DNA of 64,000 nucleotides from Modestobacter roseus (lineage in GTDB: Bacteria > Actinomycetota > Actinomycetes > Mycobacteriales > Geodermatophilaceae): positions 2,604,001 to 2,668,000 of the forward strand of contig NZ_VLKF01000001.1 in assembly GCF_007994135.1 (NCBI RefSeq), read 5' to 3'. This document shows, in pieces, positions 53,560 through 62,561 of this stretch (position 1 is the first letter of the stretch; each line of letters begins with the position of its first letter). The translations under genes were made by a program, and so were the position numbers. The notes under the pieces are model-generated. The model searched no databases and had not been told where the DNA came from. It saw nothing but the letters and a program-made list of their open reading frames with translations.

Positions 53560-53605
53560 CCAGGGCTCCGGGACCCGGCCGCCGGCCGGGCCCCGGGCTC
53601 CCTGG
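53560..53605 (+). terminator. Terminator of ccr
   Basis: Stem-loop starting at the base after the stop: outer CCAGGG/CCCTGG (53560-53565, 53600-53605) and inner 7-bp stem (53574-53580 with 53584-53590, 3-nt loop). Confidence 0.6.
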
Positions 53606-53670
53606 CAGTTGCCTGCGGAGCGGTCGGGGACACGCTGACCCGGCGCCGGTTCTCTGCGAGGATGACGCCC

Positions 53671-55157
53671 ATGAGCGACCCTCGTGACGACCTCTTCCGC
53701 GACGGCGGCCCCGGCTTCGACGTGGTACGCAAGGGTTACGACCGGGAACAGGTGCACGAGACCCTCTCCGGGATGGACGCCGACCTGCGGGTCGCCATCG
53801 CCGACCGGGACGCCGCCGTCGCGCGCTCCTCGGACCTGGCCCGCCAGCTGCAGGCGCTGCACGGCGAGGTCGAGTCGCTGCGCCGCCGCGCCGCGAGCGC
53901 CAGTGCACCCACGTTCGAGAACATGGGCGAGCGCATCTCGAACATGCTGCGGCTGGCCGAGGAGGAGGCCGCGGAGATCCGCCGGGCCGCCCAGGAGGAG
54001 GCCGCGCAGCTGCAGTCCGCGGTCGCCGCCGAGGTCGAGGCGGTGCGCGAGCGGATCACCGGTGAGGAGCGGTCGCTCGGCGAGCGGGCGGCCGCCAGCC
54101 GGGCCGAGGCCGAGCGCCTCGTGGCGGAGGCCCGGGCGCACGCCGAGCAGGTCGCGGTGAAGGCCCAGGCCCGCGCCGACGAGCTGGTCACCAAGGCCCA
54201 GGAGCGGGTGGCCCGGCTCGACGCCGACTCGCAGACCCGCCGCACCAAGGCGGAGGAGGACTTCGAGATCGCGATGCGCATCCGGCGCACCGAGGCCGCC
54301 CGGCTGGAGGACGAGCGCGAGCGCGCCTCCGTCGCCGCCGCCCAGCAGCGGGTCACCACCGCCGACGAGCGGGCGCGCCGGACGGTCACCGAGGCGGAGG
54401 CCTCCGCAGCCGCCGTCCGCGCCGTCCGGGACGAGCTGGCCCAGCGGCTGGCCGAGGTCCGCACGCTCCTCACGCAGCTGCCCGACCTGGGCGACCGCCC
54501 CGCACCGGCCGCCCGACCTGCCGGGCAGCAGTCCACCCCGCCGCAGGGCACTCCCCCGCGGGCGGCCGGCCAGCCAGGCCCGGCCTCCGACGCCCCGGCG
54601 CCGTCGCAGCCCGCCCCGTCCCCGCCGAGCCGCCGGCCGCGCGCACCCAGTCGCTGCGGGTGCCGCCGCGCACGGAGGAGCCGGCCGCGAAGCCCGCCCC
54701 CGAGTCTCCGACGGACGGGGCGGCGCAGGACGAGGCACCGGAGACCGAGGCGACCAAGACCGAGGCGCCGAAGACCGAGGCGCCGAAGACCGAGGCGTCG
54801 ACCGACCAGGCGCCCACGCCGGCGGCCGCGCAGCCGGAGTCCGGGGCACCGGCACGACCGCAGCAGGCCCCGGCTCAGCAGGCCCCGGCTCAGCAGGCGC
54901 CGCCGGTCCAGCCGGCTGCCGGACCGCGCACCGCGCCGGCCAGCCCGGCCCAGGAGCAGGCCCCCGCGCCGGCCACCACCGCGGAGCGGCCCGCCGCCGA
55001 GCGGGAGCCCGGGCGCCCGGTGGCCGCGCCCCGCCACACCCCGCCGGTGCCGCCGCGGAGCACCCCGCCCCGCGGCCAGCAGCCGCCCACCACCCCGGTG
55101 CCCGCCGGCACCGGCAGCGCCCCGACCAACGGGTCGACCGAGTCCGGCCACAGCTGA
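53671..55157 (+). CDS. DivIVA-like coiled-coil protein with an apparent frameshift
   Basis: The N-terminus 'FDVVRKGYDREQVHETLSGMDADLRVAIADRD' is the DivIVA/Wag31-type membrane-curvature motif, followed by about 230 residues of Ala/Glu/Arg coiled coil and a Pro/Ala-rich tail. Coding frame switches near 54606-54630: upstream the frame is that of 53671, downstream the plausible frame is the one ending at TGA 55157 (Glu/Pro/Thr-rich, with repeats 'TEAPKTEAPKTEA'). A single missing base in the run CCCCGTCCCC would explain it. Left unshifted, the first frame continues as Arg/Pro-rich junk to 55311. Start ATG 53671 has GAGG at proper distance. Role inferred: polar scaffold or cell-envelope growth. 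Confidence 0.75.
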
Positions 55158-55195
55158 CCCGGTCCGGCGCTGCCCCCGCGCGCCGGCTGCCCTGA

Positions 55196-55232
55196 CGAGG
55201 ACCCGCCCCGGCCCGGCCGCGGCGGGTCCTCG
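55196..55232 (+). terminator. Terminator of the DivIVA-like gene
   Basis: Perfect 12-bp stem (55196-55207 with 55221-55232), 13-nt loop, 38 bases after the stop at 55157, supporting that stop as the true gene end. Confidence 0.7.
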
Positions 55233-55383
55233 CGCGTCCGGAGCCACCCGCTCGCGCCGTCCGCCCCGGTGGCCCGCCCCCCGTCCCCGTGTCAGGGTCG
55301 ACCCCGGCTGAGTACCGGGGCGACCACAGCGGGTGGCGAACCGGGCGCTGCCCGCACCACGAGACGCCGGGAGGACCGCCACC

Positions 55384-57261
55384 GTGCCGGACCCGACGCC
55401 GCCGGTCGGCCGTCGTCGCCCGGGCGCCCGGCGGGCCCGGCACGCAGCGACGGCCCCGGGTCACCGGCGCACCGGCGTCCTCTGGCCGCTGACGGCGCTG
55501 GCGGTGCTGGCCGCCGTCGCCGCCCGGCGCCTGTCCGGACCGCGACTGCCGGGCGACGACACGCTCGCGGCACCGGCGGCCGTCCTGCTCCGCGGCGACG
55601 GCGACCTGGCGCTGCTCTCCCCGGAGGGACTGGGGGCGCTGCACACCGCGGTCTACGCCACCGTCACCCGTGCCTTCGCCCGGCACGACACCCTCGTGGG
55701 TGCGGAGCGGGAGCTGCTCGCCGTGGCCCTGCTCGGCACGGGCGTGCTGCTGTGGCGGACCGGCCGACGGCTGGGCCTGGGCGACGCCGGGTGCGCGCTG
55801 GCCGTGCTCGCGCTCGCGGCGGTGCCGGCGCTGGCCCCGCTCTCGGCCGCCGCGTCGCCGTCCTGGCTGGCCCTGCCGTGGCTGCTGCTCGCGGCCTGGC
55901 TGCTGCTGTCCGGTCGCCCCTCCCGCGCCAGCGCGGTCACGGCCGCGGTGGCCACCTCGCTCGGGGTCCTGCTCGCCCCGGACGCGCTGGTGCTCCTGGT
56001 CCCCGGCGTCGCCGCGGGAGTGGCGGCGCGTGCAGCGTGGCGCAGGCCGGCGCGCATGCCCCCGGGGGTGACCCGGGCGCTCACCGTCGCCGGGATCGCG
56101 GTGGGCGCCGGCGTCACCCGGCTGCTGGTCGGCGCCTGGTACCCGCAGCCGGGCGACCCGACCAGGTGGGGGGCGGGCACCGCGGAGCTCGTGCTGGTCG
56201 GCAGCGGGCTGCTCGTCGTCGGGGTGCTGGCGGTGGTCTGGCTGCCGCGCCTGCGCGGGCCGGGCGCGGCACTGCTGGCCGGGACGCTGCTCGGCGTCGT
56301 CCCGCCCGGGGACAGGCTGCCGACCCTGCTGGTCTGCCTGCCGCTGGCCGCTCTGCTCGCCGCGGTGCTGGCCGATGCGCTGGTCGACCGGGTCGCCGCC
56401 GCCCGGCCGGCGTTCGGCCGGGTCGCCCGGCCGGCCGCCGCCGGGGCCCTGGTGCTGGTGCTCGCCGCCGCACTCGCCGGAGTCGTCACCGGACCCCGGG
56501 GCGACCTCGGGGCCGAGGCGTACGGCCAGCTCGTGGCGTGGTCCGACCAGCAGCTGCCCGACGACGCGGTGCTCGCCGCGGACCCCCGGCCGGCCGCCGA
56601 ACTGGTGCACGCCGGCCTGGACCTCGACCGGCTGGTCACCGCCCGCGGCCCGGTCACCGCCGCGACCGGGGAGCTCCCGCTGCAGCTGCAGGTCAGCGCC
56701 GACGGCGACCCGGCGGCCGACGCCCGCCCCGTGGCCCGCTTCCCGGCCGGCTCACCCACGGACGGCGGGGCACCGGACGACGGGGCACCGGACGACAGGG
56801 CACCGGACGGCGTCACGCTGACCGTGGCCGACCCCGATCCCGCCGAGCCGACCAGCGAGCAGCTGGCGGCCCGGCGCGAGCTCGGCGAGGCGCTGCTGGC
56901 CAACCCGGCGACCACCGCGCCCCCGGCCGCCGCCGAGCTGCTGCGCGCCGGCTCGGTCGACCCCCGCCTGCTCACCACGCTCGCCGGCCTCGCCGCCCGG
57001 TTCGGCGTCTCGCTGGCCGACCTGCCCGCGGTGCCCGGCGAGCTGCCCGGTGTCCCGGTCCGCCAGGCCGTGCTCGGCTCGGTCGCCGGTGTGCCGTTGC
57101 CCGGGGACTCCCCGGCGGCCGACCGGCTGCGGAACTGGCTGGAGGCCCAGCGGTCCCCCTACCGGCCGGCCCGGGTGACCAGCGTCGAGGACGGGCTGCT
57201 GCTGACCTGGCCGCTGGCCCCGGACCCCGACGCGCAGGTGACCCCCGGCGGAGGAGGATGA
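55384..57261 (+). CDS. Polytopic membrane protein, possibly a GT-C-like glycosyltransferase
   Basis: 625 residues, not recognised with confidence. About nine or ten hydrophobic segments fill residues 30-390, with an acidic 'LPGDD' in the first outer loop, as in GT-C mannosyltransferases. A soluble C-terminal region of about 230 residues follows ('YGQLVAWSDQQLPDDAVLAADPRPAAELVHAGL'), containing a small tandem repeat (GAPDDGAPDDRAPDG). GGGAGGA lies 10-15 bases before GTG 55384, which decides the start. It is followed by a DUF4397 protein and a class F sortase, so a cell-envelope role is likely but unproven. Confidence 0.7.
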   Translation: MPDPTPPVGRRRPGARRARHAATAPGHRRTGVLWPLTALAVLAAVAARRLSGPRLPGDDTLAAPAAVLLRGDGDLALLSPEGLGALHTAVYATVTRAFARHDTLVGAERELLAVALLGTGVLLWRTGRRLGLGDAGCALAVLALAAVPALAPLSAAASPSWLALPWLLLAAWLLLSGRPSRASAVTAAVATSLGVLLAPDALVLLVPGVAAGVAARAAWRRPARMPPGVTRALTVAGIAVGAGVTRLLVGAWYPQPGDPTRWGAGTAELVLVGSGLLVVGVLAVVWLPRLRGPGAALLAGTLLGVVPPGDRLPTLLVCLPLAALLAAVLADALVDRVAAARPAFGRVARPAAAGALVLVLAAALAGVVTGPRGDLGAEAYGQLVAWSDQQLPDDAVLAADPRPAAELVHAGLDLDRLVTARGPVTAATGELPLQLQVSADGDPAADARPVARFPAGSPTDGGAPDDGAPDDRAPDGVTLTVADPDPAEPTSEQLAARRELGEALLANPATTAPPAAAELLRAGSVDPRLLTTLAGLAARFGVSLADLPAVPGELPGVPVRQAVLGSVAGVPLPGDSPAADRLRNWLEAQRSPYRPARVTSVEDGLLLTWPLAPDPDAQVTPGGGG

Positions 57262-57352
57262 CGCACCGCGGTCTTCCGCGAACCCGGCGTGCATGTGCCG
57301 TGCAGCGTGGGTAGGGGTGGCCGAGCACTGCCCAATCGACTGGAGGACGCCG

Positions 57353-58225
57353 ATGTCCCGGCTCAACCGAGGCCCGTTGCTGCTCCTGCTGGGGGCGGGC
57401 CTCTGCGCCCTGGGGCTCGTCGCCCCCGCTGCCGCGGCCGCCGCGCCGAGCGGTGAGACGGCGCTGGTGCGGATGATGCACCTGTCCCCGGACACCCCGT
57501 CGGTCGACGCGTACATCGACTCGGTGTCCGCCCCGGGCACCGGGGTGGTGCTCCCGGCGGTGACCTACGGCGACGTCTCGGCCTACCAGGCGGTGCCGCC
57601 GGGCACGTACACCGTCAGCGCCCGTGCCGCCGGGGCCAACCCAGCGAGCCCGCCGGTGCTGGCCACCACGGTCACCGTGGCCCCGGGCAGCGCGACCACG
57701 ATCGCCGGGGTCGGCTACTTCGCCGACCTGGGCTTCGCCGTCCTGCCCGACGACCTCTCCCTCCCGCCGGCCGGCCAGGCCCGCGTCCGCGTGGTCAACG
57801 CGGCGGCCGGGGTCTCCCCCGTCGACCTGGCCCTGGCCGACGGCCCGCAGCTGGCCGCGGACCTGGCCTTCCCCAGCAACACCGAGTACCAGGACGTGCC
57901 CGGCGGCCCGGCCACGCTGACCGTGACGCCGGCGTCCGGCGAGCCCACGGAGCTGCCGCTCGACCTGGCCGCGGGCTCGGTGCAGACCGTGCTGCTGCTG
58001 GACCGCGGCGAGGGCGGGGTCACCGTGACCACCGCGCTGGACGCCGCCAGCCCCGGCGTCGTCCCGGTCGGCGGGGTGGAGGCCGGCGCGGGCGGGACCG
58101 CCACCGGCGGCGGTGCGCCGGTCGGTCGCGTGGCGCTGGCGGTGCTCGCGGTGTCCGCCCTGCTGGTCGCCGTCCGTGGCCGGGTCGGCCCCCGTGGCCG
58201 GGTGGCCCGGCACACGGCGTCCTGA
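57353..58225 (+). CDS. Secreted DUF4397-domain protein with C-terminal membrane helix
   Basis: 290 residues. Signal peptide (about 1-32, ending APAAAAAA), then a DUF4397 beta-sandwich ('ALVRMMHLSPDTPSVDAYIDSV', 'YQAVPPGTYTVSARAAG', 'ARVRVVNAAAGVSPVDLALADG') and a Gly-rich stretch leading to one membrane helix and an Arg-rich tail (about 255-290). That tail has the layout of a sortase-sorted protein, but no LPXTG-like pentapeptide is visible. TGGAGGA precedes ATG 57353. The class F sortase gene follows after 11 bases. Confidence 0.85.
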   Translation: MSRLNRGPLLLLLGAGLCALGLVAPAAAAAAPSGETALVRMMHLSPDTPSVDAYIDSVSAPGTGVVLPAVTYGDVSAYQAVPPGTYTVSARAAGANPASPPVLATTVTVAPGSATTIAGVGYFADLGFAVLPDDLSLPPAGQARVRVVNAAAGVSPVDLALADGPQLAADLAFPSNTEYQDVPGGPATLTVTPASGEPTELPLDLAAGSVQTVLLLDRGEGGVTVTTALDAASPGVVPVGGVEAGAGGTATGGGAPVGRVALAVLAVSALLVAVRGRVGPRGRVARHTAS

Positions 58226-58236
58226 CCGGCGACGCG

Positions 58237-58860
58237 ATGACCGGAGGCCGGCACCGGCGCCCGCCGTCCCGGATGCCGGCGCGGGCGCGGCTGGCGCTGG
58301 CCGCCGTGGGTGTCACCGCGGGGGCCGTCGCCCTGCTCTCCCCCACCCCGGCGACGCCGGCCCGGGCCGCGGCGCCACCGGCGCCGGTGGTGGTCGCCGA
58401 CACCGCCACGGCGACCGCCCCGGCGCCCGTGCGGGTCCGGGTGCCCGCCATCGGCGTGGACAGCCCGGTGCCGGCCATCGGGGTCGACGGCGACGGCGCG
58501 CTCGTGCCGCCCGCCGACTTCACCCGGGCGGGCTGGTTCGCCGCGGGGCCCGCCCCCGGCGAGACCGGCCCCGCGGTGCTGGCCGGCCACGTCGACGACC
58601 GCAGCGGGCCGGCGGTCTTCTTCCGGTTGGAGGAGCTCAGCGCCGGCGACGAGGTCGTCGTCGACCGCGCCGACGGCAGCCAGGTCACGTTCACCGTCAC
58701 CCGGGTGGCCGCCTACCCGAAGACCGACTTCGCCACCGCGGAGGTGTACGGCCCGACGGCCGACGCGCAGCTGCGGCTGATCACCTGCGGCGGCGAGTTC
58801 GACCGCGACCGCCGCAGCTACACCGACAACGTGGTGGTCTACGCCCGCCTGTCGAGCTGA
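58237..58860 (+). CDS. Class F sortase
   Basis: 207 residues. N-terminal membrane/signal helix (about 15-45), Ala/Pro linker, then the sortase barrel. Catalytic His in 'AVLAGHVDDRSG', Cys in 'LRLITCGGEFD' and Arg in 'DRDRRSYTDNVVVYA'. Class F sortases in actinobacteria often sit beside DUF4397 proteins, and it is 11 bases downstream of one here. Acts outside the membrane as a transpeptidase; substrate unknown. Confidence 0.93.
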   Translation: MTGGRHRRPPSRMPARARLALAAVGVTAGAVALLSPTPATPARAAAPPAPVVVADTATATAPAPVRVRVPAIGVDSPVPAIGVDGDGALVPPADFTRAGWFAAGPAPGETGPAVLAGHVDDRSGPAVFFRLEELSAGDEVVVDRADGSQVTFTVTRVAAYPKTDFATAEVYGPTADAQLRLITCGGEFDRDRRSYTDNVVVYARLSS

Positions 58861-58869
58861 TCCTGCGGC

Positions 58870-59208
58870 TCAGCGGCGGCGGAGGCGGCTGTCCCAGCAG
58901 ATCCGGTGCCAGTGCCGGCGCAGGTCGGCGGCGGACTCGGTGTCCCACGGGTCCAGATCGGAGTCGCGCGCGTAGGCGGGCCAGGTGACCACGTGCGGTG
59001 TCCCCGGGCGGATCTCCTGGTCGCAGCCCGGGCAGCGGTAGCTCTTGTCCCCCGCCGCGCCGGTGAGCGGGCGCACCGCCCAGTCACCGTCCGGGGCCTC
59101 CTCCACCGGGGTCGACCGCGGGACGGGCCGCCGCGCGGACGGCCGGGCACCGCGACCGGCCGGGGACGACCCGGCCCGATCGCGGCGAGAGCCACCGCGG
59201 CGGGGCAC
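58870..59208 (-). CDS. Small conserved actinobacterial protein with a CxxC zinc-ribbon-like core
   Basis: 112 residues. Basic, Arg/Pro-rich N-terminus, then 'YRCPGCDQEIRPGTPHVVTWP' with CPGC, and 'DLRRHWHRICWDSRLRRR' supplying further His and Cys that could complete a metal site. Small proteins of this type are common in actinobacteria, often annotated as ATP/GTP-binding without evidence. It begins 4 bases after the stop of the 3-hydroxyacyl-CoA dehydrogenase gene and is likely co-transcribed. Confidence 0.78.
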   Translation of the reverse strand: MPRRGGSRRDRAGSSPAGRGARPSARRPVPRSTPVEEAPDGDWAVRPLTGAAGDKSYRCPGCDQEIRPGTPHVVTWPAYARDSDLDPWDTESAADLRRHWHRICWDSRLRRR

Positions 59209-59212
59209 GTCC

Positions 59213-60994
59213 CTACCGCGCCGCGTGGTCGCGGAAGCCGCGACCGGTCTTGCGGCCGAGGTAGCCGGCAGTCACCAGGTGCTCCAGCAGCGGGGCCGGC
59301 GCGAACCCCGGCTCGCGGAACTCGGTGTAGAGCTCCCGCTCGATCGCCAGCGAGACGTCCAGCCCGACGACGTCCAGCAGCTCGAACGGGCCCATCGGGT
59401 AGCCGCAGCCGACCTTCATCGCCGCGTCGATGTCGTCGGCGGTGGCGTAGTGCGCCTCGAGCATCTTGACCGCGTCGTTGAGGTAGGGGAACAGCAGCGC
59501 GTTGACGATGAACCCGGCGCGGTCGGTGCAGGAGACCGTCGTCCTGCCCAGTCGCTGGCCGAGCGCGTGTCCGGTGGCGGCGACGTCCGGCGCGGTCGCG
59601 ATGGTGGAGACCACCTCGACCAGCTTCATCACCGGCGCCGGGTTGAAGAAGTGCAGGCCGACGACGTCGGCCGGGCGACCACTGGCGCGGGCGCACTCGA
59701 TCACCGGCAGGCTGGAGGTGCTGGTGGCCAGCACGGCACCGGGCTTCGCGACCCGGCCCAGCTCGGCGAAGAGCTCGCGCTTCACCTGGAGGTCCTCGGC
59801 CACCGCCTCGACCACCAGGTCGGCGTCGGCCAGGTCGGCCAGCGAGGTGCTGGCGGTGACCCGCCCCAGGGCGGCGTCCCGGTCGGCGGCGTCCAGCCGG
59901 CCCCGGTCGACCTGCCGGTCCAGCGAGCGGGTCAGCGCGTCCCGCAGGGCCTGCACCTTCTCCCCGGTGCGGGCGACGACGGTGACGTCGCAGCCGCCCG
60001 TGGCGAGCACCTCGACGATGCCGGTGGCCATCGTCCCGGAGCCGACGACGCCCACGGCCTGCACCGGGCGGGCCCCCTGCGCCGCACCTCCGGCGACCGG
60101 GGTCTGCGCGTCCGGCACGACCTCGGCGGAGTCGCGACCGGCGTAGCTGTAGAAGCCGCGACCGGTCTTCCGGCCCAGCAGCCCGGCGGTCATCATCTGC
60201 TTGATCAGCGGGCTCGGCGCGTGCAGCCGGTTGCGCGACTGCTGGTACATCGTCACGAGGATCTCGTAGGCGGTGTCGATGCCGATGAGGTCCATCAGCG
60301 CCAGCGGCCCCATCGGCAGGCCGCAGCCCAGCCGCATGGCGGCGTCGAGGTCCTCGCGGCTGGCGTAGCGGTTCTCGAACATCGAGACGGCGTGGTTGAG
60401 GTAGCCGAACAGCAGCGCGTTGGCGATGAAGCCGGCCCGGTCGCCGATCGTGACGTCGGTCTTGCCCAGCCGCGCGCACAGCGCCTCGACGTCGGAGACC
60501 ACCGACGGCTCGGTGACCACCGTGCGGACCACCTCGACCAGCTTCATCACCGGCGCCGGGTTGAAGAAGTGCATCCCGATGACCTTGCCCGGGCGGCCGG
60601 TGGCCACCGCGAGCTCGGTGACCGACAGGCTGGAGGTGTTGGTGGCCAGGATCGTCTCCGGCGGGCAGACCCGGTCCAGCGTGGCCAGCACCTGGCCCTT
60701 CAGCTCCAGCCGCTCGGGGACCGCCTCCACCACGAGCTCGGCGACGGCGAGGCCGTCCATCGCGGTGGTGAAGCGGATCCGGGAGAGGACGGCGTCCCGG
60801 TCGGCGGGGTCGAGCTTGCCCCGGGCGACGGCCTTGTCGGTGGAGGTGACGACGTGCTCCCGGCCGCGCTGCACCGCCTCGTCGGTCACCTCGACCGCGG
60901 TCACCGACAGGCCCGCGCGGGCGAACACCTCGGCGATGCCGGCGCCCATCGTGCCCAGCCCCACCACGCCGACCTCGGTCAGTTCTCTGGCCAC
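59213..60994 (-). CDS. Tandem-duplicated 3-hydroxyacyl-CoA dehydrogenase
   Basis: 593 residues made of two complete dehydrogenase units. Unit 1 (about 1-290) has 'VGVVGLGTMGAGIAEVFARAG', 'TNTSSLSVTELA', 'GMHFFNPAPVMKLVEVV' and 'GCGLPMGPLALMDLIGID'. Unit 2 (about 305-593) repeats each: 'GVVGSGTMATGIVEVLATGG', 'TSTSSLPVIECA', 'GLHFFNPAPVMKLVEVV', 'GCGYPMGPFELLDVVGLD'. Both keep the catalytic His/Glu region. Likely oxidises 3-hydroxybutyryl-CoA or reduces acetoacetyl-CoA with NAD(P)(H). AGGAGG lies 8-13 bases before GTG 60994, rejecting the longer frame. Confidence 0.93.
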   Translation of the reverse strand: MARELTEVGVVGLGTMGAGIAEVFARAGLSVTAVEVTDEAVQRGREHVVTSTDKAVARGKLDPADRDAVLSRIRFTTAMDGLAVAELVVEAVPERLELKGQVLATLDRVCPPETILATNTSSLSVTELAVATGRPGKVIGMHFFNPAPVMKLVEVVRTVVTEPSVVSDVEALCARLGKTDVTIGDRAGFIANALLFGYLNHAVSMFENRYASREDLDAAMRLGCGLPMGPLALMDLIGIDTAYEILVTMYQQSRNRLHAPSPLIKQMMTAGLLGRKTGRGFYSYAGRDSAEVVPDAQTPVAGGAAQGARPVQAVGVVGSGTMATGIVEVLATGGCDVTVVARTGEKVQALRDALTRSLDRQVDRGRLDAADRDAALGRVTASTSLADLADADLVVEAVAEDLQVKRELFAELGRVAKPGAVLATSTSSLPVIECARASGRPADVVGLHFFNPAPVMKLVEVVSTIATAPDVAATGHALGQRLGRTTVSCTDRAGFIVNALLFPYLNDAVKMLEAHYATADDIDAAMKVGCGYPMGPFELLDVVGLDVSLAIERELYTEFREPGFAPAPLLEHLVTAGYLGRKTGRGFRDHAAR

Positions 60995-61110
60995 GCTGCC
61001 GTCCTCCTGTCGTCCGGTGATCGCCCTGCCGTCCCGTGACCGACGGAGTCTCCCAAACGGCGAGGCCGGGACCCCGCGCGGGCGCACCGGGCCGTGCCGC
61101 TCCCGGTGCG

Positions 61111-61146
61111 GGCCCGACGTCTCGTCTCGTCGCGGGACGTCGGGCC
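61111..61146 (-). terminator. Terminator of the sigma-factor gene
   Basis: Perfect 11-bp stem (61111-61121 with 61136-61146), 14-nt loop, 7 bases after the sigma-factor stop. Confidence 0.65.
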
Positions 61147-61152
61147 TCCGGG

Positions 61153-61716
61153 TCACCGGGCCGGGGCGGGGTCTGCGGCCGTACCCACGACGGTGTCGTG
61201 GACCGGGTCGCCGGCGTCGTCGTCGAGCAGCGCCCGCAGCGCCGGGTGGCGTCCGAGCCGCGCGCGGGCCCGGTGCAGCCGCACCCGCGCCGTGTTCGCG
61301 GTGATCCCGACGACCCGCGCCGCCTCGGCCGGGCTCAGCCGTTCCCAGGTGGTGAGGGTGATCAGTTCCCGGTCCACGTCGCTGAGCGAGTCCAGGGCGC
61401 GGCGTACGGCGTCCTCCCGTCGGCTGCCGGCGGTGTCCGGTCCCGGGGTCGTGACCCGCCCCGCCTCGTCCTCGACGTCCGAGCGCGTCCACGCCGCCCG
61501 GTGGTGCTCGGCGAGCAGCCGGCGGGCGACACCGAACAGCCACAGCCGCCGCTCGTCCCCCGCCGGCAGGTCCGCCCGCCGGCGCCAGGCGACCAGGTAG
61601 ACCTCGGCGAGCAGGTCCGGGGCGTCGTCGACCGGGGCCCGGCGGGACAGGTAGGCCAGCAGCGGGGCGCGGGTCTCCCGGAACAGGGTCTCGAATCCCG
61701 CCCGCTCGTCGCTCAC
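61153..61716 (-). CDS. ECF-type RNA polymerase sigma factor
   Basis: 187 residues. Region 2: 'FETLFRETRAPLLAYLSRRAPVDDAPDLLAEVYLVAWRR' and 'RRLWLFGVARRLLAEHHRA'. Region 4: 'ALDSLSDVDRELITLTTWERLSPAEAARVVGITANTARVRLHRARARL'. The GTG overlaps the stop of the upstream membrane-protein gene by GTGA. It directs RNA polymerase to an unknown regulon; the coupled upstream gene is the best candidate for its controller. Confidence 0.93.
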   Translation of the reverse strand: MSDERAGFETLFRETRAPLLAYLSRRAPVDDAPDLLAEVYLVAWRRRADLPAGDERRLWLFGVARRLLAEHHRAAWTRSDVEDEAGRVTTPGPDTAGSRREDAVRRALDSLSDVDRELITLTTWERLSPAEAARVVGITANTARVRLHRARARLGRHPALRALLDDDAGDPVHDTVVGTAADPAPAR

Positions 61717-62561
61717 CGGAGACCGTGCCACTCGTACGCCGGGTCGGCGTCGATGACCGGGAGGTACTCCCAGCCGCAGGTGGCGCTGTCGGCCACCGCG
61801 TCGAGGACCGCCTGCCGGTCGCCGGCCCGGGCCGCCTCGGCGAGCGGGCGCATCCACCAGCGGTAGGACCCCTCCCCGGTCGACTCCGCCGGGAGCGGCT
61901 CCTGGTGGTCGGTGGCGAAGGTGAGGAACGGCTCCCAGGACAGCGCGGCGCTGAGTGTCTCCGTCGCCGCGGCGCGCGCCGCGACGTCCCCGGTGGCGTC
62001 GGCGGCCACCCAGGCGTCGGCCCAGGTGCACACGGCGAGGCCGGCGACCCCGGACCGCAGGTGGCTCTCGGTGATGGCCGAGCCGAGGTCGTGCTGGCCG
62101 TACTGCGCCAGGGCCCGGTCGCGCTGAGCCGCGTAGCCCGGCGCGAAGACGATGTCGGCGGTGGCCTCCTCCACCACCTGGGCCAGGTCGGTGCCCTCCA
62201 GGTCGAGGACCTCCCCGGACCCGCCGGCGCCGACCTCCCAACCGGTCAGCTCCTCGCCGGTCCGGGTCGCGATGTAGGCCGCGGCCGCCGCCGTCCCGCT
62301 GCCGGCCACGACGACGGCGAGCGTCACCGTCGCCAGCCGGGCCGTGCGCCGCCGGCGCCGCGCGGCCACCTCGCGGTCCCCGATCAGGCCCAGCCGGCGC
62401 CGCTGCAGGTCGTCACCGCTGCCTGCGGGGTCGTCGTCCATGGCCGCCTGCACCCGTGACCACACGTCGGTGAAGACCTGCTCGTCCTCGGCCCGGGTCC
62501 GCTGGACCCTGCCTGCGTCGCGCAGCAGCGCGTCCAGCTCGTCGCCGTCCGGCTCTCTCAT
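61713..62561 (-). CDS. Single-pass membrane protein coupled to the sigma factor
   Basis: 282 residues, no recognised domain. A cytoplasmic N-terminal ~75 residues (acidic then Arg-rich 'REVAARRRRRTARL'), one membrane helix (about 75-98, 'TVTLAVVVAGSGTAAAAAYIA') and about 185 extracytoplasmic residues with Cys in 'VCTWADAWV' and 'SATCGWEYL'. This topology and the GTGA overlap suggest an anti-sigma or sensor role, but no HxxxCxxC zinc motif is present. GAAGGG precedes the ATG. A GTTACA/TGTAAC box at 62621-62626 could be an ECF -35. Confidence 0.75.
   Translation of the reverse strand: MREPDGDELDALLRDAGRVQRTRAEDEQVFTDVWSRVQAAMDDDPAGSGDDLQRRRLGLIGDREVAARRRRRTARLATVTLAVVVAGSGTAAAAAYIATRTGEELTGWEVGAGGSGEVLDLEGTDLAQVVEEATADIVFAPGYAAQRDRALAQYGQHDLGSAITESHLRSGVAGLAVCTWADAWVAADATGDVAARAAATETLSAALSWEPFLTFATDHQEPLPAESTGEGSYRWWMRPLAEAARAGDRQAVLDAVADSATCGWEYLPVIDADPAYEWHGLR

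Noticed and set aside
54660-55157. Independent 165-residue gene starting GTG 54660
   Set aside because: No ribosome site and a Pro/Glu-rich tail that continues the DivIVA-like protein's tail; better explained as its frameshifted C-terminus.
52195-56610. 1471-codon open frame antisense to ccr, the DivIVA-like and membrane protein genes
   Set aside because: Crosses four well-supported features including terminators; composition is antisense-like.
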